Shown: in pieces, positions 38,709 through 48,365 of the stretch
How the letters are laid out: every line of letters begins with the position of its first letter
Numbering within the stretch: position 1 is the first letter of the stretch
From: Rhizobacter sp.
GTDB taxonomy: Bacteria > Pseudomonadota > Gammaproteobacteria > Burkholderiales > Burkholderiaceae_C
DNA length: 64,000 nt
Reading direction: 5' to 3'
Assembly: GCA_025350965.1 (NCBI GenBank)
Contig: JANXWV010000104.1
Coordinates: 1 to 64,000, forward strand
Program-made: the position numbers and the translations under genes
Notes under the pieces: model-generated
Seen by the model: the letters and a program-made list of their open reading frames with translations, nothing else
What the model was told of the DNA's origin: nothing
Database searches by the model: none

Positions 38709-39437
38709 ATGCACCACAACCCCGACGCACACCTGTCCGCACACCCGCCAAGCGCCCACGGCATGTCACGCCGGCGCGTTGTGCAAACAGCCGCGCTGGC
38801 CGGTGTGGCGAGTGCAGGCATGACTGCGAAACCGCGCGGGGCCTTGGCGGCCGAGCCGGCGACGGCAACCGGTGCGCTCCCCAAGGCAGCCAGCGCCGAC
38901 CTGCTCCCGCAGATCATGACTGTGAACCTGCGCATCAACGGCAAGGCCGAGTCGGTGACCCTCGACACCCGCACCACACTGCTGGACGCACTGCGCGAAC
39001 ACCTGGCGCTGGCCGGTACCAAGAAGGGGTGCGACCATGGCCAGTGCGGCGCATGCACCGTGCTCATCGACGGGCGCCGCGCCAACGCCTGCCTCGCGCT
39101 CGCGGTGATGGTGGACGGTGCCGACATCACCACCATCGAAGGCCTGTCGAGCGGCGGCGCGTTGCACCCGATGCAGCAGTCGTTCCTGACGCATGACGGC
39201 TTCCAGTGCGGCTACTGCACGCCGGGGCAGATCTGCTCGGCCGTCGCCATGCTCGACGAAGCACGGCGCGGCATGCCCAGCCATGTGACAGCCGACCTCG
39301 CGCAGGCCAGCGTGACATTGAGCGACGAGGAAATTCGCGAGCGCATGAGCGGCAACCTGTGCCGCTGCAGCGCGTACCCGAACATCGTCAAGGCGATCCG
39401 CTCTGTGACGCCACCCGTGACCGGAGCGCCCGCATGA
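38709..39437 (+). CDS. paoA: Periplasmic aldehyde oxidoreductase, [2Fe-2S] subunit
   Basis: A 242-residue small subunit of the PaoABC (YagTSR) xanthine-oxidase-family enzyme, which oxidises aromatic and other aldehydes to acids. A Tat signal is visible ([19 protein letters not shown]). The ferredoxin-type cluster is [21 protein letters not shown] in part, and the second cluster CGYCTPGQ with CRC in [15 protein letters not shown]. Its last bases overlap the paoB start (ATGA). The dedicated chaperone gene paoD is not next to the operon in this window. Confidence 0.93.
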   Translation: MHHNPDAHLSAHPPSAHGMSRRRVVQTAALAGVASAGMTAKPRGALAAEPATATGALPKAASADLLPQIMTVNLRINGKAESVTLDTRTTLLDALREHLALAGTKKGCDHGQCGACTVLIDGRRANACLALAVMVDGADITTIEGLSSGGALHPMQQSFLTHDGFQCGYCTPGQICSAVAMLDEARRGMPSHVTADLAQASVTLSDEEIRERMSGNLCRCSAYPNIVKAIRSVTPPVTGAPA

Positions 39438-40486
39438 AGGCCTTCAGCTACGAGCGCGCCGCCACACCCGCAGCCGCTGCACAGGCCATGTTGGCGCGGC
39501 CGGGTGCGGCGTTCATCGCAGGCGGCACCAACCTGCTGGACCTGATGAAACTGCAGATCGAAGTGCCGGTGCACCTGATCGACCTCGGCCGGCTCGGGCT
39601 CGACACGATCGAGCCCACGCCGGACGGCGGCGTGCGCATCGGCGCCATGGTGCGCAACGCCGACCTCGCGCAGGACAAGCGCATTCGCGCCGACTACGCG
39701 GTGCTGAGCCGCGCCTTGCTCAGCGGTGCGTCGGGCCAGTTGCGCAACCGCGCCACCACCGGCGGCAACCTGCTGCAACGCACGCGCTGCAGTTACTTCT
39801 ACGATCTGGCCCGGCCGTGCAACAAGCGCGTGCCGGGCACCGGCTGCTCGGCGCTCGGCGGCTTCAACCGCATGAATGCTGTCCTCGGTGCGGATGACGG
39901 CGCAGACACCACCAAGGCAGGCACCGTGTGCATCGCGGTCCACCCGTCCGACATGGCGGTGGCCATGCGCGTACTCGATGCCAAGGTCGAGACGGTGGCC
40001 GCCAGCGGCGCGACGCGCGTGATCCCGATTGCCGACTTCCACCGCCTGCCAGGCAGCGCGCCGAACATCGACACCACCCTGGCTCGCGGCGAGATCATCA
40101 CCGCCGTCACGCTGCCCCCACCGGTGCGCGGCCACCACGTGTACCGCAAGGTGCGCGACCGCGCTTCGTACGCGTTCGCGCTGGTCTCGGTGGCGGCCAT
40201 CGTGGACGTGGCGGGTGGAACCATCCGCAGCGCCCGGGTGGCCTGCGGCGGCGTGGCGCACAAGCCCTGGCGAATCGATGCGGCCGATGCCGCCTTGGCC
40301 GGCGCAGGCGTGGGCGCGAGTGCGGCGAATGCGGCTTCGGGTGGCACGCAAGCCGACCCCGCATTCACCGCCGCAGCCGACGCGCTGATGGCCGGCGCAC
40401 GCGGCCGCGGCCACAACGATTTCAAGATCTCCTTGTTGCGGCGCACCGTACGTGCCGCACTGAACGAAGCCGCCATCGGCGCCTGA
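39434..40486 (+). CDS. paoB: Periplasmic aldehyde oxidoreductase, FAD subunit
   Basis: A 350-residue flavin subunit: FAD-binding motif [19 protein letters not shown], then the second FAD loop [20 protein letters not shown] Cys-rich insert ([20 protein letters not shown], then C) matches the extra [4Fe-4S] cluster known from E. coli PaoB. It has no signal peptide, in line with co-export with PaoA through Tat. A low-complexity Ala/Gly stretch near residues 290-310 is unusual but in frame. Confidence 0.93.
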   Translation: MKAFSYERAATPAAAAQAMLARPGAAFIAGGTNLLDLMKLQIEVPVHLIDLGRLGLDTIEPTPDGGVRIGAMVRNADLAQDKRIRADYAVLSRALLSGASGQLRNRATTGGNLLQRTRCSYFYDLARPCNKRVPGTGCSALGGFNRMNAVLGADDGADTTKAGTVCIAVHPSDMAVAMRVLDAKVETVAASGATRVIPIADFHRLPGSAPNIDTTLARGEIITAVTLPPPVRGHHVYRKVRDRASYAFALVSVAAIVDVAGGTIRSARVACGGVAHKPWRIDAADAALAGAGVGASAANAASGGTQADPAFTAAADALMAGARGRGHNDFKISLLRRTVRAALNEAAIGA

Positions 40487-40498
40487 AGGAAGACGACG

Positions 40499-42730
40499 AT
40501 GGACATGAACAAACCCGCTCCGCGCAACCCGCTCGACGACAACCGCCAGGGCCTGATCGGCCAGCCGCTCGACCGGGTCGACGGGCGCATGAAGGTCATG
40601 GGTCAGGCGCCCTACGCCTATGAGGTGCGTGAAGGCGGTGAGCCGGCCTGCGGCTTCATTGTGGAAGCCACCATTGGCAAAGGGCGCGTCGCCGACATCG
40701 ACGCGCGCGCCGCCGAGCGTGCCCCCGGCGTGCTGCTCGTGTACACCCACAAGAACGCGCCGACGCAGGCGAAGTGGGGGCCGCTCAATGCCAGAGACCG
40801 CTTTGCCCGAGCCACGCCGCAGATGGGCGACGACCGCATCGCCTACTACGGTCAGGCGGTGGCCTTCGTGGTGGCACAGACCTTCGAGGAGGCGCGCAGC
40901 GCGGCGCGGCTCGTGAAGGTCGTGTACGCGCCCGAGGCAGGTGCCTTCGACATGACGGCGAACCTGGCGCGCGCCGAGGCCCCGCCCGACCAGCCGCAGC
41001 AGAAGATGGACTCGGCCGTGGGGAACTTTTGCGATGCGTTCGCCACCGCCGCGGTGACCGTCGACTCGAACTACACCACGCCGTTCCACATTCACGCGCA
41101 GATGGAGCCCCACGCCACGCTCGCGTATTGGCAGGACGGCCGCGTGCACATTCACTGCGCAGCGCAGCTGCTGGAGAGCGCGCAGAAGGCGGTCGCGAAC
41201 ACGTTGCAGATCGCGCCGGACAAGGTGCGCATCGTCAGCCGCTTCGTCGGCGGCGGCTTCGGCGGCAAGCTGCCGGTGTATGGCGACGTGATGCTGTCGG
41301 CGATGGCAGCGCGCGAGCTGAAGCGGCCGGTGAAGACGGCCCTGACGCGCCAGCAAATGTTCCACTTCACCAGCCACCGCAGCGCCACGGTCCAGCGGGT
41401 GCGGCTCGGGGCCACGCGCGAGGGCATGCTCACCGCCATCGGCCACGACTCGACCCAGCACTGCGCACGCTTCGACAACTTCGTCGAGCCGACCACGGTT
41501 CAGACGCGCACGCTCTACGCCGGCGCGAACCGCCTGACCACGCACCGGCTCTTGAAGCTCGACCTCCCGGTGGCCGACTCGACCCGCGCGCCCGGCGAAG
41601 CGGTTGGCATGCTGGCGCTGGAGCAGGCCATGGACGAACTGGCCGAGAAGCTGCAACTCGACCCCATCGAACTGCGAGTGCGCAACGAACCTGCCACCGA
41701 CCCCGAACTCCAGGTGCCCTACTCCACGCGCCAGTTGGTGCGTTGCATGCGCGAGGGTGCACAGCGCTTCGGCTGGAGCGAGCGCCGTGCCGTGCCTGCG
41801 CAGCGCCGCGAGGGCCGCTGGCTGATCGGCATGGGCATGGCCGCCGCGATTCGCGGCAACCTGTTGCTGCCGTCGAAATGCAGTGTCTCGGTCGACCAGC
41901 AAGGCGTGGTCGAGGTGCGCATGTCGATGACCGACATCGGCACCGGCAGCTACACCGTGTTCACGCAGATCGCGGCCGAGATGCTGGGCGTGCCGATGAC
42001 CCGCGTGCGCATGCTGCTGGGCGACAGCGATTTCCCCGAAACGCCCGGCTCGGGCGGCTCGTTCGGTGCGGCCAGCGCTGGCTCGGGCCTTTTCGACGCG
42101 TGCATGAACCTGCGAACCAAGCTGGCCGAGCGCATGGGCGTGGACGTGGCGAGTGCCGAGTTCGCGCAGGGTCAGGTCACGGCCGGCGGCCGCACACGCA
42201 CGCTGGCCGAACTGGCCGGTGCCATCGGCGTGCAGGCAGATGGCGAAATCAAACCCGGCGCAATGACGAAGGCGTTCTCGCAACAGGCTTATGGCGCGCA
42301 CTTCGCCGAGGTGGCAGTGAATGCGGACACCGGAGAGGTGAAGCTGCGGCGCATGCTGGGCGTGTTCGCGGCCGGGCGCATCCTGAACCTGAAGACGGCC
42401 ACCAGTCAGGCCACCGGCGCCATGATCTGGGGCGTGGGGTCGGCCCTGCACGAGCAGGCAGAGATCGACCCGCGCCATGGCTACTTCGTCAACAACGACC
42501 TGGCCGGCTACCACGTGCCGTCGCATGCCGACATCCCGGCGGTCGAGGCTTACTTCGTCGACGAAGTCGACGACAAGACCAACCCGCTGAAGATCAAGGG
42601 TGTCGGCGAACTCGGCATCTCGGGCGCCGGCGCTGCCATTGCCAACGCGGTCTACAACGCCTGCGGTGCCCGGGTTCGCGACTACCCGATCACGCTGGAC
42701 AAGGTGCTGGCCGCGATGCCGGTCACCTAA
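40499..42730 (+). CDS. paoC: Periplasmic aldehyde oxidoreductase, molybdenum subunit
   Basis: A 743-residue molybdopterin-binding catalytic subunit. Recognisable parts are the opening RVDGRMKVMGQAPYAYEV, the cofactor loop RFVGGGFGGKLPVYGD, STRAPGEAVGMLALEQAMDE, GSGGSFGAASAGSG, and the catalytic Glu region KIKGVGELGISGAGAAIANA near residue 710. Length agrees with E. coli PaoC (732). GAAGGAAGACGACG precedes the ATG. Last gene of the operon; AsmA follows convergently 57 bases on. Confidence 0.94.
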   Translation: MDMNKPAPRNPLDDNRQGLIGQPLDRVDGRMKVMGQAPYAYEVREGGEPACGFIVEATIGKGRVADIDARAAERAPGVLLVYTHKNAPTQAKWGPLNARDRFARATPQMGDDRIAYYGQAVAFVVAQTFEEARSAARLVKVVYAPEAGAFDMTANLARAEAPPDQPQQKMDSAVGNFCDAFATAAVTVDSNYTTPFHIHAQMEPHATLAYWQDGRVHIHCAAQLLESAQKAVANTLQIAPDKVRIVSRFVGGGFGGKLPVYGDVMLSAMAARELKRPVKTALTRQQMFHFTSHRSATVQRVRLGATREGMLTAIGHDSTQHCARFDNFVEPTTVQTRTLYAGANRLTTHRLLKLDLPVADSTRAPGEAVGMLALEQAMDELAEKLQLDPIELRVRNEPATDPELQVPYSTRQLVRCMREGAQRFGWSERRAVPAQRREGRWLIGMGMAAAIRGNLLLPSKCSVSVDQQGVVEVRMSMTDIGTGSYTVFTQIAAEMLGVPMTRVRMLLGDSDFPETPGSGGSFGAASAGSGLFDACMNLRTKLAERMGVDVASAEFAQGQVTAGGRTRTLAELAGAIGVQADGEIKPGAMTKAFSQQAYGAHFAEVAVNADTGEVKLRRMLGVFAAGRILNLKTATSQATGAMIWGVGSALHEQAEIDPRHGYFVNNDLAGYHVPSHADIPAVEAYFVDEVDDKTNPLKIKGVGELGISGAGAAIANAVYNACGARVRDYPITLDKVLAAMPVT

Positions 42731-42787
42731 AGGTCACGGCGGCGTTGCGCTCAGCGGACGCAGCCGCGCCCTGCCGCAGCAAATCTC

Positions 42788-44884
42788 CTACCGGCTTGCC
42801 GCCTTTGCCATCGGGCGGGCGGCGGGCGGCACCGGCAACGTGGGCCGGGCCTTGATGCGGCGCGACAGGTCGGCACAACCCGCCGCGCCACGCTGAGCCT
42901 CGTCGGCACTGCCGGTGTCGATGAACGGAATCAGTGCGGCAACCGGGTTGATCAAACCGAGCAACGCGGCTGCGCCGACGCGCGCTCCGAGCCGCCCTGC
43001 ATCGAGCGTCACGCGCGGCGCGCGGAAGGTGCCGCGCAGGTGCACCGGCGTGCGCAGCGCGAATGGGCTGAAGTCTTTCGGCGCCACGTGCGCGTCGAGT
43101 TCGAGCGCTTCGGTGGCGAGCGACACCGACCCGTCGAGCCACAGCGTGGAGTCGCGGGTGTCGATCACCAGTGCGCGCGGGCGCAGCACGCCCTGGTCGG
43201 CCACCATGTCGGCGACCAGGCACTGCACGGGCAGCGCGTCGTCGCCCTTGATCAACACACCCAGGCCTTGCGCCAGGTCGAGGCCGGCCGCTTCGACAAG
43301 CAGGTGCGAAATGGTCCCGTCGGACACCTGCGCGCGCACGCCGCCACGCAAGCTGCCCAGGATCGCGGCGGTCGACTTGCCTTGCCCGGCCACGCGCGCC
43401 TCGCCCTTCATTGCGCCGCTGACATACGGCGCGGCGTTGTTAGCGCGCGCCTGGTGGACCCAGCTTTCCAGGCGAACACCATCCCAGCGCACGTCGGCGT
43501 TCCACTGCGCGATGGACGTGCTGCGCCCATCGAGTTGAACCGTGCCTGCGAGGCGGCCTTGCCCGGTGCGCGCGTCGATGTCGCGCAGCACCAGCACCGC
43601 GTCGGCCAGCACCAGGTGCGCACGCAGCGGCTTAAGCGGCTCCAGCAGGCCGCTGCCGAGGTCGACGGTGTCGATGTCGATCAGCACGTTGGCGTTCATC
43701 GCACGCAGCGATGGCAGGTCGAACGGCCGGTCGGGCAGCGTGCGGCCGGTCGGGCTGGCGGTGTCGTTGGCCGGTGCGTTGCCAGGTGTGCTGCCCGGCA
43801 CACGCGTACCGATGGCGGGACCGAGGTCGGCCATCGCCAACCGCGTGCCACTCAGGCGCCCGGCCAGCAGCGGCACCGCCGGCCCGCGGTCGAAGGTGAA
43901 AGCGCCCGAGAGCCGGCTCGAACCGATGCCGGCCTGAGCCACCAGCACGTTCCAGACCTCGCCGCGCTTGGCGATACGGCCGGTCGCGTTGAACGGGCCG
44001 GTGGTGGGCAAGGTCACGCCGACAGGGTCACCGACGGCGGCGAGCGACGGCCCCTGCATCGTGTAGTCGCCTTCCAGGCCAGCGAAGTTCAACGCGTCGG
44101 TGGCCGTGCCCTTGAACACCACAGTAGCGCGGCCGACGTGGGCGTCAATGCTGACCGGCAGTGGCAACGCCTGCGCTCCCGACACCATCGCCGGTGTCAG
44201 GCCTGCAGCGCGAAGGTCGATCTTCAACGGCAGCTTGCGGTAGGTGCCCTGCGCGCGCAACTGCAGGCCGGGTGCGCCGATGCCGGTGCGTCCGTCATTG
44301 GCCTCGGTTGCTTCGACCAGCGAGAAGTTCGCGTCAGCGTCAACGACCATCGGCACGTCGTGCAGCTGCAGCCTGCCATCGCCGACCTTCAAGTGGTCGA
44401 ACCGGGGCAGCGTCGGAACTGCCGACGTGTCGGGTGGGGTCGGCTTGGCAGCGCCGAATTGCCATGACGCTCGGCCGTCGGCAAGGCGTTCGAGTTGCAC
44501 GTCGAGCGCAGCGGCTTGAAGGTCGCGCACGCGCAGCACGCCACTGCGGTAGGCCCGCCAGAGGTCGATGTAGGCCAGGTGCAGCTGGGCCTCGCGCGCC
44601 ATGAGCAAGTGGGGAGCGCTGCTCCACACCGGCGCGCCGATCTCGATCTGCGGCGCGTTGATGCGCAGGCCGCCGAGCAGGTGAATGCGCACCAGCGGTG
44701 CGGCTTCGGGCGTGGTGCTGAAGCTGACCCGGCGGTCCAGCGCTTTCGACAGCGCGCGCTCCATGGGCCCGGCCATGAAAGGCCAGCCTGCTGCTTCGGC
44801 AGCCACGAACGCGAGCAAGAGCGCCGCAAGAATGGCCAGTGAAACGCGGCGCAAGGTGAACTGCTTGATGGCTTGATCCGTCAT
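42788..44884 (-). CDS. AsmA family protein
   Basis: A 698-residue envelope protein anchored by one N-terminal helix (RRVSLAILAALLLAFVAAEA), with the bulk predicted in the periplasm. The N-terminal AsmA pattern is present (ALDRRVSFSTTPEAAPLVRI, HLGGLRINAPQIEIG-like). The C-terminal third has the AsmA_2 pattern (GSLRGGVRAQVSDGTISHLL, LVADMVADQGVLRPRALVID). AsmA-like proteins form beta-groove bridges for phospholipid transport to the outer membrane; the exact cargo here is inferred from the family. It converges with paoC. Confidence 0.9.
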   Translation of the reverse strand: MTDQAIKQFTLRRVSLAILAALLLAFVAAEAAGWPFMAGPMERALSKALDRRVSFSTTPEAAPLVRIHLLGGLRINAPQIEIGAPVWSSAPHLLMAREAQLHLAYIDLWRAYRSGVLRVRDLQAAALDVQLERLADGRASWQFGAAKPTPPDTSAVPTLPRFDHLKVGDGRLQLHDVPMVVDADANFSLVEATEANDGRTGIGAPGLQLRAQGTYRKLPLKIDLRAAGLTPAMVSGAQALPLPVSIDAHVGRATVVFKGTATDALNFAGLEGDYTMQGPSLAAVGDPVGVTLPTTGPFNATGRIAKRGEVWNVLVAQAGIGSSRLSGAFTFDRGPAVPLLAGRLSGTRLAMADLGPAIGTRVPGSTPGNAPANDTASPTGRTLPDRPFDLPSLRAMNANVLIDIDTVDLGSGLLEPLKPLRAHLVLADAVLVLRDIDARTGQGRLAGTVQLDGRSTSIAQWNADVRWDGVRLESWVHQARANNAAPYVSGAMKGEARVAGQGKSTAAILGSLRGGVRAQVSDGTISHLLVEAAGLDLAQGLGVLIKGDDALPVQCLVADMVADQGVLRPRALVIDTRDSTLWLDGSVSLATEALELDAHVAPKDFSPFALRTPVHLRGTFRAPRVTLDAGRLGARVGAAALLGLINPVAALIPFIDTGSADEAQRGAAGCADLSRRIKARPTLPVPPAARPMAKAASR

Positions 44885-44952
44885 ACGAAATGTTGAACGC
44901 AGACGGTGCAACGCGCCATCGGCCGGGTTCGGTGGCCTGTGTGGGCGTGCTC

Positions 44953-45957
44953 CTACGCCAGCCGCGCGGTGCCCAGCACCTCGGGATTCAGCGCAGTCGG
45001 CGGCCGGCCCTTGTTCGGGCCGCAGCCGAGTGCCGCGATCAGGTTGTCGGCGGCGAGCTGGGCCATGGCCATGCGGGTGGGCAGGCTGGCGCTGGCGATG
45101 TGCGGCGTGAGCACGACGTTCGGAACGGTCAGCAGGCCGGGGTGAACGGCGGGCTCGCCCTCGAACACGTCGAGCCCGGCGGCGGCAATGGCCTTGCGGC
45201 GCAGCGCGTCGGCGAGCGCGGCGTCATCGACGATGCCGCCGCGCGCGATGTTCGTGAGCGTGGCGGTGGGCTTCATCAGAGCCAGCTCGGCCGCACCGAT
45301 CAGGTGGTGCGACGCGGCGCTGTAGGGCACGACGATCACGAGGTGGTCGCACTGGCGCAGCAGGTCTTCCTTGTTGACCCAGCGCGCGCCGAGTTCGGCT
45401 TCGATGGCCGGGTCGAGCTTCGAGCGGTTGTGATAGGCCACCTTCATACCGAAGCCGAGTGCGCCGCGCCGCGCAATCGCCTGGCCGATTCGGCCCATGC
45501 CGAGCACGCCCAGAGTAGCGCCGTGCACGTCGCTGCCGGCGAACAGGTCGACGCTCCATTTAGACCACTCGCCCCGGCGCAGGTAATGCTCGCTCTCGGT
45601 GATGCGGCGGGCGGTGGCCATCATCAGCGCGAAGCCGAAGTCGGCGGTGGTCTCGGTCAGCACGTCGGGCGCGTTGCTCACCAGCACGCCGTGCGCGGTG
45701 CAGGCCGGCACGTCGATGTTGTTGTAGCCGACCGCCATGCTGCACACCGCACGCAGCTGCGGGCAGGCGGCGAGCAGGGCCGCGTCGATGCGCTGTGCTC
45801 CGGTGATGTAGGCGCCGGCCTGGCCTTGCAGCCGCGCGATCAGTTCGGCCTGCGGCCAGTCGGCATCGGCGTCGTTGGTCTCGACCTCGAAGTGCTCGCG
45901 CAGGCGTGCAACGACTTCGGGGAACACGCGCAGGGCGACGAGGACAGACGGCTTCAT
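44953..45957 (-). CDS. D-2-hydroxyacid dehydrogenase (GhrB/TkrA-like)
   Basis: A 334-residue NAD(P)-dependent reductase, most like glyoxylate/hydroxypyruvate or 2-ketogluconate reductases. Motifs: SMAVGYNNIDVPACTAHGV, nucleotide loop LGVLGMGRIGQAIARR, catalytic Arg in NIARGGIVDD, Glu in GLDVFEGEPAVHPGL, and His in LTPHIASASLPTR. The start MKPSVLVALRVFPEVV fits the family; a longer frame adds 15 residues and is less likely. The antiporter gene lies upstream, 16 bases away, so this is the last gene of a five-gene minus-strand run. Confidence 0.92.
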   Translation of the reverse strand: MKPSVLVALRVFPEVVARLREHFEVETNDADADWPQAELIARLQGQAGAYITGAQRIDAALLAACPQLRAVCSMAVGYNNIDVPACTAHGVLVSNAPDVLTETTADFGFALMMATARRITESEHYLRRGEWSKWSVDLFAGSDVHGATLGVLGMGRIGQAIARRGALGFGMKVAYHNRSKLDPAIEAELGARWVNKEDLLRQCDHLVIVVPYSAASHHLIGAAELALMKPTATLTNIARGGIVDDAALADALRRKAIAAAGLDVFEGEPAVHPGLLTVPNVVLTPHIASASLPTRMAMAQLAADNLIAALGCGPNKGRPPTALNPEVLGTARLA

Positions 45958-45973
45958 GAAACTACGCTCCGGT

Positions 45974-47200
45974 TCAAGGTGCCAGGGTTCGCAGCACGGC
46001 ATCGGGGTGCCAGCCTAGCGTGAACAGCAACACCGCGAAGCCGATCACGTAGCCGACTGCCACATGCCAGCCACCGCGCAGCCACGCGCCGGCCGAACGC
46101 GCTTCGGGGAAGTTCGACGCCAGCGCCACGCCGGCCGACGAGCCGAACCAGATCATCGAGCCACCGAAGCCGACGGCATAGGCGAGAAAGCCCCAGTCGT
46201 AGCCGCCCTGGTGCAACGCGAGGGCGGTCAGTGGAATGTTGTCGAACACGGCCGACAGGAAGCCCAGGCCGAGCGCCGACGGCCACGATGCGGCGGGCAG
46301 GTGCGCCACCGGCATCATGGCCGCGCACAACACCAGCGAGAGAAGGAACACGCTGCCGCGCGTGGCCGCGGGCAGCACGCTCCAGTCGGGCCGGCGCAGC
46401 AGCGAGGTGGCAGCGATGGCCACCCACACGCCCAGGCCGATCACCGGCCAGTGGTCGAGCAGCGCGGGCGCGCGCAGGTTGCAGTACACGTTGGCGCCGA
46501 TCGCCGCAACGAGGATCACCGCCACGATGGCCAGGCGCGACCACTCGACCCGTGCACCGGGCGCGGCGTCACGGGTGATGGGCTGGAAGGCATGCTGCTG
46601 GCGTGCCGCGAAGTAGCCGAAGAACAGCAGCGCGGGCACGGCGGCCACGTAGGCCTCGAACACCTGCGCGGGCTTGACCCCGGCGATCCACATCATCGTG
46701 GTGGTGGTGTCACCGACCACGCTGCCGGCGCCGCCGGCGTTCGACGCGGCGACGATGGCCGCCAGAAAGCCGATGTGCAGCCGGCCCTTGAACAGCACCT
46801 TGGCCATGGCGCCACCGATCATCGCGGCGGCGATGTTGTCGAGGAAGCTGGAGAGCACGAATACCAGCACGAGCATGACGAAGCCGCCCTTCCAGTCGTC
46901 GGGCAGGAACCTGGGCAGGATGGCGGGGAGCTGGCTGTCTTCGAAGTGCCGCGCCAGCAGCGCAAATCCGAGCAGCAGGCAAAACAGGTTGGCCACGGTG
47001 ACCCATTCGTGCTGCAGCAACTGAGTGAGCCCGGCCACGCCGGCCGCGCTGCCGAAGCTGCTGAACGCCAGCTTGTACGCGGTGATGGCGGCCAGCCCGA
47101 TCAACGCCACGCGCAGCGTGTGGTGGTGGAACAGGGCGACACCCGCGAGCGTGGCGGCGAACAGGAAGAACTCGACCGGCACACCGGCGATCAAGGGCAT
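45974..47200 (-). CDS. NhaD-like sodium:proton antiporter / citrate-transporter superfamily
   Basis: A 408-residue membrane protein with 10-12 hydrophobic helices of the ion transporter superfamily. Characteristic loops are LVFVLSSFLDNIAAAMIGGA, IVAASNAGGAGSVVGDTTTT and, in the second half, FLSAVFDNIPLTALALHQGG, matching NhaD Na+/H+ antiporters. Ion specificity is inferred. The start MPLIAGVPVEFFLFAATL is 14 bases after the nitroreductase stop. Confidence 0.86.
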   Translation of the reverse strand: MPLIAGVPVEFFLFAATLAGVALFHHHTLRVALIGLAAITAYKLAFSSFGSAAGVAGLTQLLQHEWVTVANLFCLLLGFALLARHFEDSQLPAILPRFLPDDWKGGFVMLVLVFVLSSFLDNIAAAMIGGAMAKVLFKGRLHIGFLAAIVAASNAGGAGSVVGDTTTTMMWIAGVKPAQVFEAYVAAVPALLFFGYFAARQQHAFQPITRDAAPGARVEWSRLAIVAVILVAAIGANVYCNLRAPALLDHWPVIGLGVWVAIAATSLLRRPDWSVLPAATRGSVFLLSLVLCAAMMPVAHLPAASWPSALGLGFLSAVFDNIPLTALALHQGGYDWGFLAYAVGFGGSMIWFGSSAGVALASNFPEARSAGAWLRGGWHVAVGYVIGFAVLLFTLGWHPDAVLRTLAP

Positions 47201-47214
47201 CGAGACCTGCCCGC

Positions 47215-47925
47215 TCAAGCCACGAAACGCGTGAACCCGGCCACTGGCTCGCGCTCGGTTGCGAGCGTGTTCTCGACCGCACTCAGGTCGGCATGGCCGA
47301 GCGACATGCCGCACACGAGCTGTTCGTTCTCGGGCGCGCCGATGTGCGGGCAGATGATGCGGTGGAACTGCGTGAACGCCGCCTGCGGGCAGGTGTGGAG
47401 GCCTCGCGCTCGCGCGGCCACCATCACGCTTTGCAGGAACATGCCGTAGTCGAGCCAGCTGCCCTGGCGCATGACACGGTCGATGGTGAACATCAGGCCG
47501 ACCGGTGCACCGAAGAAGTCGTAGTTGCGGCTGTGCTGCGCGTGCATGCGTTCCTTGTCGGTCTTGGCAATGCCGAGCAGCGTGTACAGGTCCCAGCCGA
47601 TCTTGCGGCGCCGGTCGATGAACGGCGACTTCCACTCGGTCGGGTAGTAGGCGTACTCCTCGGTGTGGGTGGCGCGCTCGGCCGGGTCGTCGTAGGCAGC
47701 GCGGATCTTGCGCGAAAGTTCTGCCTTGGTCGCGCCCGTCAGCACGTAGACCTTCCAGGGTTGCGTGTTCGTGCCCGAGGGCGCGCGTGCGGCCACGGCA
47801 AGAATGGCCTCGATGACCGCGCGCGGCACATCGGTCGGCAGGAAGGCGCGCAGCGACTGGCGCGTGGTGATGGCAGCGTCGACAAGCGCGGTCTGCTCGG
47901 CCGTGGGGTGGGTCAGAAGCGTCAA
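47215..47925 (-). CDS. Nitroreductase family protein
   Basis: A 236-residue FMN-dependent NAD(P)H oxidoreductase. Family motifs: TTRQSLRAFLPTDVPRAVIE, AARAPSGTNTQPWKVYVLTG, DYGMFLQSVMVAARARGL and a C-terminal VCGMSLGHADLSA. No ATG exists in the right place: the best start is TTG, whose bases overlap the thioesterase stop (TTGA), giving a coupled start. Natural substrate unknown; such enzymes reduce nitro compounds or quinones. Confidence 0.88.
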   Translation of the reverse strand: MTLLTHPTAEQTALVDAAITTRQSLRAFLPTDVPRAVIEAILAVAARAPSGTNTQPWKVYVLTGATKAELSRKIRAAYDDPAERATHTEEYAYYPTEWKSPFIDRRRKIGWDLYTLLGIAKTDKERMHAQHSRNYDFFGAPVGLMFTIDRVMRQGSWLDYGMFLQSVMVAARARGLHTCPQAAFTQFHRIICPHIGAPENEQLVCGMSLGHADLSAVENTLATEREPVAGFTRFVA

Positions 47926-48365
47926 AGCAGTCCTTGCAGGGTTTGATGCAGGCGCGCGGGCAGCGCGGTCGGGCGGCGTGTGCCGCGGTCCACGTACACA
48001 TGAAAGAAGTGGCCGCACGCAGCGGCCAGCGGCTGGCCGGCCGCGAACAGGCCGATCTCGTAGCGCACGCTCGACGTGCCCAGGTGCGCCACGCGCAGCC
48101 CGGCTTCCACCGTCTGCGGGAACGACAGCGGCGAGAAATAGTTGCAGTGCGTTTCGACCACCAGGCCGATGACCGGGCTGAGCGCGACGTCGAGCACATC
48201 CGCCTCGATCAGGTAGCGGTTCACGACCGAATCGAAGTAGCTGTAGTAGACGACGTTGTTGATGTGGCCATAGGCGTCGTTGTCGGACCAGCGCGAGGTG
48301 ATGCTGCTGAAGTGCCGGTACGTGCTGCGCGGCTCGGGCTGCGGGCGCGGTGGTGTCTGGGTCAT
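47922..48365 (-). CDS. Acyl-CoA thioesterase (hot-dog, YbgC/4HBT type)
   Basis: A 147-residue hot-dog thioesterase. The 4HBT signature is clear: SRWSDNDAYGHINNVVYYSY, with the catalytic Asp in SDNDAYGH, followed by LSPVIGLVVETHCNYFSPL and SVRYEIGLF. It should hydrolyse a short-chain or aromatic acyl-CoA. The start MTQTPPRPQ overlaps the stop of the upstream deacetylase-like gene by four bases (ATGA), and its own stop overlaps the nitroreductase start. Confidence 0.92.
   Translation of the reverse strand: MTQTPPRPQPEPRSTYRHFSSITSRWSDNDAYGHINNVVYYSYFDSVVNRYLIEADVLDVALSPVIGLVVETHCNYFSPLSFPQTVEAGLRVAHLGTSSVRYEIGLFAAGQPLAAACGHFFHVYVDRGTRRPTALPARLHQTLQGLL

Noticed and set aside
39212-42526. A 1104-codon minus-strand frame across paoB and paoC
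   Set aside because: His/Arg/Gly-rich shadow of the molybdenum and FAD subunit genes.
42785-44955. CTCCTAC-like sequences at about 42785 and 44949
   Set aside because: They lack the leading G of the GTCCTAC motif, lie at the ends of genes, and have no second box at 18 bases, so they are left out of the proposed regulon.
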